A stretch of 64,000 nucleotides of DNA, from contig JAJNNY010000042.1 in the NCBI GenBank assembly GCA_022453515.1, forward strand, positions 248,001-312,000, in the 5' to 3' direction. Under the pieces are notes generated by a model that ran no database searches, had not been told where the DNA came from, and worked only from the letters and a program-made list of their open reading frames with translations. Source of the stretch: Astrocystis sublimbata. Taxonomy: Eukaryota; Ascomycota; Sordariomycetes; Xylariales; Xylariaceae. The position numbers were made by a program, and so were the translations under genes. Within the stretch, counting starts at the first letter, position 1. Every line of letters starts with the position of its first letter. Of this stretch, positions 55,003 to 64,000 are shown in pieces.

Positions 55003-57121
55003 ATGGCTAAGCGGAAGAAGAACCAACAAGCGAAGGCGAACCCAACGCCAAAGGGACCACCACCTCAACACATTCGTCAAAGGATGGGGTTGCCTAGCAT
55101 ACCGGGCAACCCGCCTCCCGCTCGTTCCCATGGTACTTCCACTCGGGTTGATCTGGTGCAAGTCAGTGAGTGATTGCTGACTATCGCAGGCTACACCCTT
55201 GCTGAAGAGGCAAAGCATACGGCTAGTAACCGCCGTGGTGTCCGTGGTCGCGATGCTAGGCTCAGACATCAACCCGTCGTCTTCATCAGCGCTGGCTTGA
55301 TGGATCCTCTCAAGCTCCTCGAACCCTCGGAACAGACTGATGAATCTATACCCCTCGATGTTGCGCAGTGTGACCCTGATGTTGCTGTTCCCAATCCTGC
55401 CGCGTCACCTACCAGGATAGCTGACGTCGGCGGAACGGCTCAGCAAGATGCGACCGAGGCGCCTGATGATCCAATTCCATCAGATATTGGCTCTGATTCT
55501 GACGATGAGGTCATTTTGTTCAAGGGCCGAAATGCCGCCCCATTACAGCAGAAGAGCCCATTGCCCGAACCTCCTCTTGTCGTGGATGACACCTTGAAGG
55601 CAACAGAAACAATTGAAACCAACCTTGAGTTGCGGGTCGTTGAAGAAGTTACGAATATCACAATTGACACTGACCCAATCTCTGTGGCTGATAACGATGA
55701 CTTCATATCTCTGAACGTCAACAAACCTAAGCCACGACCCTCACGAAAACCGCCTAGGCATTCGAACCCAGACGAGGATGATGAAGAGGCTGCTATCATT
55801 GCCGACTACATAGCTAATATGCGTGATTTTGATGATGGCGATGACGACAATGAAGACGGCAACCAGAGTGAGGACGAACACCCTGGCCTTGCGTCCCACG
55901 CCTTCAGTATACTCCGCGACCTGGGTGGTACAGATAGTGACGCCATTCCTAGTCAACCTTCTAGTGAAGATGAATTGGAAGAAGGTTCGGATGCGGAGGG
56001 CGTTGATGACGTAGACGCGAAACGTCGTCTCGAATCAGAGGATGAACGCTTAGCACAATTGATCGCCAAACAAGAGGAGCTAGGTCTTGATTGTGATGAT
56101 ATCATGCTTCTCGATGGCGACTACGACGACGGCGATGGATGGAAGGCAGTCACCAGCGTACCTCGCCGGCGAGGCAACAGGAAGCAAAAGAAAGGCGGAT
56201 CGAATAAGGCCAGGATGTTTGAAGGAGGCAGCCAATTCCCAAATGCCACAAGAATGGCAGAGGCATTCGACGAGCTGGATCTCATGGACATGCAAAAGTC
56301 GCGAACCATGATGCAGAGAGCGAAGAAGGGCCCCGTCTCCTTTGGCCTTTCCGACTCGGAGTTGGAGGACGCTCTCAATGTTGCCATCAAGAAAGACCGC
56401 CTTAAGAAGGCAGATAAGAAGAGGGCTCGCGAGGAGTTGCGATCACAGGGCTTGCTGGGCAAAAACGGTGGCGCCGGTGCTAGTGATCATGATCTTCGTG
56501 CTAAATACCTCGGAGGCATGTCTCTTGACGATTTGGCTGATGAGTTCGAGACTTTCATGCTCAGCACAAGGGAACAGTACGTCCCCCAACTTACCTACGC
56601 AGATGAAATGGCATGAAGTACAAGCTGACAGGAGTACTAGACTCATCCTTCCACCATTTGATAAGAGCGCCCGCAAGATTGTCCACACAATCGCCAACGC
56701 TTTCAACATCAAGTCCAAGTCGGCCGGCTCCGGCACGGGCAGGTATCCCGTACTCTACCGGGTCAAGCGCACGCTTCCGTACGACGAAGTGCTGTTCGAT
56801 CGCACCTTCAGCCGCATCAAATGCACATGGTTCCCGCGCGTCGATGCGGATGAGAAGGTCGTTCAGGAGACCCGCGTTCTCAAACGCACCGAGGTCCGTG
56901 TTGGAGGCAAGTCCCGCACCAAGTCGAATATGATTCTACGAGAGGGAGATGTTGTCGGCCAGCACGCGTCAGAGCTTGGCATCGAAAATAAAGGCAGAGC
57001 CATGCTGGAGAAGATGGGTTGGTCCAAGGGCATGTCTCTTGGTACCCTCGAGACCCAAGGCATCGTCGTCCCGATAACGCATGTGATCAAGAAGTCGAAG
57101 GCCGGCTTGGGTGACGTCTAG
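55003..57121 (+). CDS. sqs1: Sqs1-like R3H and G-patch protein
   Basis: Homologue of yeast Sqs1/Pfa1, a G-patch cofactor that activates the DEAH helicase Prp43 in ribosome biogenesis and splicing. Three exons, 55003-55132, 55190-56576 and 56632-57121, give 2007 nt or 668 aa. The N-terminus is basic (MAKRKKNQQAKANPTPKG). Exon 2 opens with the conserved GYTLAEEAKHTASNRRG. A long acidic region follows, including DEDDEEAAIIADYIANMRDF and LGGTDSDAIPSQPSSEDELE. The R3H domain is near 515-580 (PPFDKSARKIVHTIANAFNI, then YPVLYRVKRT). The G-patch is at the C-terminus (NKGRAMLEKMGWSKGMSLG, then GIVVPITHVIKKSKAGLG). The first intron is taken as 57 nt (55133-55189); a nested 24-nt alternative exists but is too short. 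The last acceptor could be 56631 or 8 nt on. Confidence 0.92.
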
Positions 57122-58645
57122 AAGACGAAAAAATCAAGACGACGACCGAGAAAAGCGCCACGCTCAACTTGAGTTTGGTTTGAATTACTCAGCATCGGCT
57201 CTGGCCAAGTTGTTTTCATGCCTTCCTTGGTTGTATATATCTATCTATCATCGTCATCCACCGAGGGGCATGCAATTTCGAATGGAAAGCAAGGGAAACA
57301 TGGGTTTCGAATACCCAAATCATCCTGATTGCCAGATAGGGTAGATTAGACTACATCAGCCAAGCTTGTTCCTACTGTATACTCATCACATGCCACAGCT
57401 AAAACATGTTCGCATCCTTACTACGAGGGCAATGTTGCTTGGGCTGTACTTATAGCTAGACGACGTGTTAGAATAGCATTTGTAGCAGCGGCAACGCTCA
57501 GATGTCGATAAAAGATTCAATATCCCTCGAGTGCCTAGTGTCTTACTGATTCATGTAATAAGAACTATTGCATAACCAATAACTGGTTTCAAATAAGCTC
57601 TATATAATCAATCACATGATAAAGAAAAGTAGTTTTAATAAGATTGAAATTCTCATGCAGGTACGAGCTTAGTGGTGTTAGAGGTACCTCTAAAGACCGT
57701 CTCATCTATTTTTCGCTCCACCTCGACTGCTTCCGATTCCCTACTTTCTGCCTGCAAACATTCAATTCTGTGTTACCTACGTGCCCATTCTGATTATGGC
57801 CTCTCGTGCATCAGACTGGATCGCGGAATAGCCATACCCCGCGTCCGTCCATGTCGTCGTCGGTCGTACTCTCATCTACCTCGTGTGTGTATCATTCCTT
57901 CTTCCTCGTATTGGGCCACCTCCGCTTTCCGATTCCGGACTTCAGCAGCGATGTGCTGTCGTGTGGCTGCTGAATTGCGATTCCGGGATTTCCGTATCAT
58001 TGTCGTAGGTTGCATTCCCTCGATGCATTCTCCAACGAGCGTCGAAATCTCAAGGCGGCTCTGATGCCAGATTGGCTCGCACAGTCGAAATGTGATGTTT
58101 GATCTTCGTGCATCTGTAATGAGAAACCAGATGATGATGATAATAGTGTTTGAGTGTTGCACCAACGAGCAAAGGTAGACAGTTCGGAAATTGTCGGGAT
58201 TAAGATTGTCGACATCCGTAAACATATCGTGTCGTGAATGGAGCCGCGGCTTAGTCAAGGGTGCGCTGTCGCGTGAGTAAGCCGAGTTTGACCATTCGAT
58301 GGGGTTATCAAGGTCGGAACAGGATTGGCAATTGGTGCATCATGTCACATGGGAAAGGAACTGATGGTTTAATTTGTTCATGTCCAGATTCTCATTCCGA
58401 AAACCCTATCGGCAAAGTGTATTGTACAACCGCAAACCCCATACCGTTGTTGTGTGCAAGACATTGCCCCTAGTGTAGTAAAAAAGCAGACCATCCGTAA
58501 CGCATTAGAGACTCCCGAAAATCTGTGAACGGGACCCATGATGATGACTTTGGCCACAGGTCTCGTCATGATGTGATGCCAAAGCGAAAGAAAACCCCAC
58601 GCCCAAAACACAAACGCGCAAAGCAGATCACAAGCAAGCACCCAT
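57122..58645. other. Convergent intergenic region
   Basis: About 1.5 kb between the 3' ends of Sqs1 and histone H2B. Frames of about 128-130 codons overlap on opposite strands at 57.7-58.3 kb and show nothing recognisable. AT-rich at 57530-57660. No supported gene or RNA. Confidence 0.5.
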
Positions 58646-59250
<605 letters not shown>

Positions 59251-61673
59251 GGTGATTGGTTTGGATGTGAGAGATGGGAGATGTAGTTGATGCGTGTAAA
59301 ACGGATGAAAGTGCGAATTGCTGTTGTTGGCTGTGGTTGAATGAAAGATGTGGATGGAGAAGTCGGAGATGGTAGATAGAAGAAAGCATGTGGGTGGTGA
59401 GGACCTTTAAGTAGGTGGGATGCGGTCGCGCTAGCTGGGTTACTGATTTGGATCACTCTGCGCAGCTGCTCTGGTCGCTCTGCGCGTGTACTGGGGGACA
59501 TGCACCTCTGCTTTGATCCTGCCAGGACCAAAAAGGTTGGGTCAGACCAGCCTTCTCGTTGCTGGTCTGTTTGCCCCACCGCTACGGACCCGCCAATCAC
59601 GTTTCCACCCAGCAGCCTTATGTAGCCTAGCGGTCCAGGTAGGGGCGCAGTACGTACCGATCCTACCACAGTCGGCAGCTTTAGCACGGTAGCACCGCAC
59701 CAATGCATGCCTATCTCCGCACCCCACCGCTCTCCGCCAGTTTACATCAGCCAGGCGGGCCAGGGTGTTGACACGCGCTCAACGCGTCCTTTCTAGTATC
59801 CACCTCAAAATTCGTCGACCTTCGAGCAGCCATGTCGCGAGGCCCCAACCATGGGTCTGCACGGGAAAACAATTCAGTCTGGCAGGGGAGGAGCTAGCGC
59901 CCCAATTGCCGACCGAAGACGGCCAATCATCAATTGGACAGCCCGAACCCAGCTAATTCAAACGTACAATCGCGCCATGCCAAATGACACCTGCATGCTT
60001 GACCTTGCCGTACCGCCTTACTTCAACATGGGCGTGGCGCAACAGATTTGAACGCAGGTATTGGCTGATGAGTGCCTAGACGATCGTAGAATGTGTCTAG
60101 GTACCTAAGGTAATATGCCAACAATAATGCAATTCGCCAGTCTACATGAGCTATTATTATCATGAACAGTCGAGATCTAGGAAGTTACCTGATCGAGGCC
60201 GTATTTCCCGCCAGCAAAGGCAATTGAAGCCGTGATCTATACCTGCAGATATGATCATAGTCAAGCGCATACTCATTCTCGCTGTGAGTGCACCTAGTCC
60301 ACCTTACTACCCTAGGCTTGATAAGGAATGAAATGACGCTATCGTGACATTCGAGATCTGTACAACCAGCAACTGATGCGATTACTTCCGGCGCTACGCT
60401 GGGGGCCTGGATCGCTATCCAGCCTTACCCTGCGACTTCCTTCTTGGTAGCACTGTGCGCCGAGAGTGAATGACAGGTCGGCCATTCAAGCAATCAGATG
60501 TTGAGGCCGAAGACCTATGGTTCCCCGTACAAGTGGTTTGATGCTGATGCAGCTTCAATATCGCTAGCCAAGAGGCACACAGATCTTACTACAGTAGCAG
60601 ATGTCACTAGCGTGCTGCTAATCTGAATTTGATTCAAAACATCTCGACATGACGACCGGGGTTCAGTTACACATTCTCATATATGCTTATGTGCAGGCTT
60701 AAAGCAATAGCCGACACTCGTTGCTACAACAAGCTCGGACTTCTGCAGGGCCTCGACTGGTGGGGCTTACGAATGTTGTTCATTCTACGGAGTAGGTACC
60801 ATGCGGTAGATGGAGTGCACATAATTATCTCGGATTAATGGCGGACACTTCAAGGTTAATGGGCAATTTTGGATATGGAATAACTGACCAATCATAAATC
60901 GCACCAGTACGTACCTGCTAGGCCAGTTGAGAGATGTGGGCGTCCGTCGCATCAAGTACTAGGCACGGGCCAGGCGAGGAAACTTCGATTTGTCTGGGGA
61001 TGGAATCAAAATTGGGGTCCGGACAGGTCTTTGCTGCATGGTATGGAGCAAAGCCTCACAGAGATAGGTTCCTAATTGGCCAGGCACGACTGGCTGGGCA
61101 ACAAAAGGTGTATGGGCAGATACGTAGATACTTGTTCCTGCGGCTCTTTCCCGAAGCCAGGGCGCAAGAACTTGTATGCGCAGGTGATGATGGTGGTAGC
61201 AGGCAAGCTGGCAGGTACATAGGATGTGCAGAGAGTCAGTAGGGCGCGGTAGGTATCGGACGCGGTATCAACACAGGTCGAGACAGGGCTCGACAGGTGC
61301 AGCAAATGTGTGTGGCTGACACTGGACAGGCTGCCCAAAAATCCAGCCCAGATCAGGCTAGTGACCGATCCACCAAGCGTACCCCACCCACCCCTGCCCT
61401 GCGGTTTTTAGAGTGATCCCAGAAACCGTGATTTGGCGCTCCGGGGTGAGCTGCTGTGATTCTGATTCTGCAGACGCGACCTGAGCATACTTAAGGAGCT
61501 CCTCCCCCACCAACCATCGACGTCTCCCTCTCAATTCATTCTTCCCACTCCATCTCTTCTCAACCACCACAGCCAACGCATCCATCTCGACGCATCTGCT
61601 ATTCTTGCAGCATTTACTCAACCACACTCACCACTTTCTAATTTCCACACCAACCCCCAAAACCACCATCAAA
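59251..61673. promoter_or_regulatory. Divergent H2B/H2A intergenic promoter region
   Basis: A 2.4-kb interval between the divergent start codons of H2B and H2A. It must contain the promoters of both, presumably near each end. Several ACCAATCA/GGCCAATC CCAAT-like boxes occur (about 59921 and 60889). No gene is supported; a few short frames at 59.8-60.0 and 60.9-61.3 kb show no features. Confidence 0.6.
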
Positions 61674-62313
<640 letters not shown>

Positions 62314-63080
62314 GCTAGGGGTTGGGTGATGCATTGAATTTCTGCTGCTTTCTGCTGGTTGGTCGTTTGGGATGTTTCATGAAACCACGGGGTCACGGCT
62401 GGGTACGGTTTGCTTTTTGCCTCATTCATGCGTACGGGTTGTACATTACACATAATCCATTGGTACATGGATACGAATGAGCACAATTGATAAAGATTTC
62501 TGAACAAACTTAATCATCCACCGATCGTCTAGTTTCTGCGCCTGTGCAATGTGTCCTCGCCCCCTCGCGTCTTCTGATTCTAATTGACTCTCACATCACT
62601 TCGCCATATTGGGATCGCCTTGGGTGATTCTCAATCTAACCTTGATGTTTAGCTTCCTTGTTACAATTCAATATTGGTCTGCTTTCATTTGGCTCAACTG
62701 GCGCTCTCAAATTTGCAGCATTTCAACAACTGTTGCACGTCGATTGGAATGGCGACGTTGTCAATACGATCGAGAGGTTGAAATTGGTACAGATGTTGGG
62801 CGAGCTTGGTTTCGACTCATAAGCGACAATGGGCGCATAGCGTCACGGAGAGGTAGGAGCTATTTGGACCTGACTAGATGGGGCACAGAATTGGATATGG
62901 CATGTGGTAGCTGTGCTGTCTTGTCTTTTTTGAATTTCGAGGCCTTTTCTAATGCGCAGGATTACAAGATGTTTCTTCTATGTACATGTCGGGGATGACG
63001 TGCTCCGGATCTCCCTGTGCCCTGCCCCATCGTTTCCATGCAAGTAATGTGTTGTCTCTCTTCCCTTAGACTCTCTTTCC
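62314..63080. other. Convergent intergenic region
   Basis: About 770 bases between the 3' ends of H2A and the complex I LYR gene. A 129-codon frame at 62609-62998 has no recognisable features and lies over the H2A 3' region. No RNA gene seen. Confidence 0.45.
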
Positions 63081-63742
63081 TTAGAATTTGAGAGGTGGCG
63101 GAGCTGATGGTGGGCTTCGTGTTAGTATATCAGATAGGAATGAGAGGACATAATCACTTACGGTCTGTGATGTGAGGGGGTAAGTTTCTTTCGAATTTCG
63201 ATCCTGTTGAGAAAAATGGTAAGCTGGGCGTGTCCAAATTGTTCAGGCAAAGCAAGTCATGAGTGCTTGCTGTGTGATGGGAAATATGAAGGGCGGCATG
63301 CGTACCTCCGGGTGCGGTCGGGTGTATATAGGGATCCGGGTGCTTCCACGTCTCGAGAAGCTTCTCTGTCTCCTTCAATAAAGCCTGATTCGATTCGCCA
63401 CGGTCAGTCGGAGCTCGTCCATCGTGCTTCGGCGCCTGCCAGTAGATGCTGAACCCAAACTCACCCTCTGCTTCTTGACATCGGCAATATTGCGGTTCGC
63501 CTCGAATAGAGAACGGATGTAAAGGGCCTGGCCACGCCACAGATGTCGGTGCACAGCCCAGTCGAGCGCGAGCTTCAGGGAGCGCCGGTAGAGCGATCTA
63601 TCATGAGCGGAGACATCGGTCAACAATCCGGTTTCTGTCGTGGTTGGGTGCTGGCCACGGCACTGGACCCTTCAAACTGGGCGGACCTGTGCCGGGCTGG
63701 CGTGGGCTGAACTCACAACGCGGCTTTTCTGTGGTGCGACAT
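63081..63742 (-). CDS. Complex I LYR subunit, NDUFB9/B22 homologue
   Basis: Accessory LYR-motif subunit of mitochondrial NADH:ubiquinone oxidoreductase, located in the membrane-arm matrix side. Five minus-strand exons, 63717-63742, 63465-63597, 63306-63384, 63162-63203 and 63081-63103, give 303 nt or 100 aa. The protein starts MSHHRKAAL, then SLYRRSLKLALDWAVHRHLW with the LYR motif, GQALYIRSLFEANRNIADVK, ALLKETEKLLETWKHPDPY, and HPTAPGGSKFERNLPP. It ends HITDPPPPLKF. Every junction was fixed by phase and by matching this expected sequence. In particular, the first acceptor is ATAG at 63598-63601 and the last is CAG at 63104-63106, leaving a terminal coding exon of only 23 nt. First and last coding exons are short, which automatic callers may miss. 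Confidence 0.92.
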
Positions 63743-64000
63743 GGCGAGTGAGCGACCGCGGTTCTCTCGGGCGTGTCGCCGGGTACGGGGGCACGGTGCC
63801 TTGCGATGGGATGTGACGTGATGCTGGCCAGCACAGAGGGCGCAATCGGACGGGCGGCGTGGGGCCGGGCTCGATCACTTGTGCTGCCCTTTCGTTGCTC
63901 GGAGGAGGGCCGTCGACGTACGTGAGGCGTGAGGCGAGAGGGCGTGTGGAGTGGAGAGGGTTGTCGGGATGTCGGGGGAGGGGCGAGGGCGTGGACTGGT
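63743..64000. other. Upstream region of NDUFB9 homologue
   Basis: The last 258 bases of the window are GC-rich and hold the promoter side of the minus-strand LYR gene. No further gene start is supported. Confidence 0.4.

Overview
The window is nuclear DNA of a filamentous ascomycete (Pezizomycotina). It looks like a Sordariomycete, but the sequence alone cannot name the species. The reasons are short introns (about 50-120 nt) with GTRNGT donors and CTNAC-like branch sites, a dispersed 5S rRNA gene, and fungal-specific families: a HET-domain protein, DUF3176, DUF4246, a RING-14 type SPX/RING protein, an A-T-R NRPS-like reductase and a CYP504-like P450. I rebuilt exon structures by hand from splice signals, reading phase and conserved motifs. 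Nearly all multi-exon models close in frame.

Layout. 0.7-4.1 kb: a three-RRM SR/RGG protein of Gbp2/Hrb1 type with very small exons. 6.1-6.7 kb: an orphan Cys-rich/acidic protein. 7.4-11.0 kb: a divergent pair, SRP14 and the MIF4G/MA3 ribosome-biogenesis factor Sgd1/Nom1. 11.7-17.2 kb: an accessory block with an MFS transporter lacking its usual first membrane helix, the decayed C-terminus of an NRPS-like reductase, an apparently intact CYP504-like P450 and a decayed membrane-protein gene. This looks like a dead or dying metabolite locus. 18.5-20.4 kb: mitochondrial dihydrolipoamide dehydrogenase. 20.4-28.9 kb: 8.5 kb in which I find no gene. 28.9-32.1 kb: an intact adenylation-thiolation-reductase enzyme. 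33.1-44.5 kb: mostly conserved genes (cystathionine gamma-synthase, an amidohydrolase, an SPX/RING protein, Jjj1-type J-protein, Atg4). 45.4-52.9 kb: a second accessory block with a HET-domain gene, a small TA-flanked MITE-like element, a DUF4246 gene and a DUF3176 gene with an apparent 5' frameshift. 54.1 kb: a 119-nt 5S rRNA gene. 55.0-57.1 kb: Sqs1 (R3H + G-patch). 58.6-62.3 kb: divergent histones H2B and H2A. 63.1-63.7 kb: the LYR complex I subunit B22/NDUFB9.

The core genes form no operon-like pathway. They cover RNA processing and ribosome assembly (Gbp2-like, Sgd1, Jjj1, Sqs1, 5S), protein targeting (SRP14), mitochondrial energy metabolism (Lpd1, NDUFB9), autophagy (Atg4) and chromatin (H2A/H2B). 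The most distinctive observations are an 8-nt microexon that completes the RNP1 motif of RRM1, the 5S gene, the 141-bp inverted-repeat element beside the HET gene, and the relic metabolite locus at 11.7-17.2 kb. I did not see a clearly new multi-gene system.
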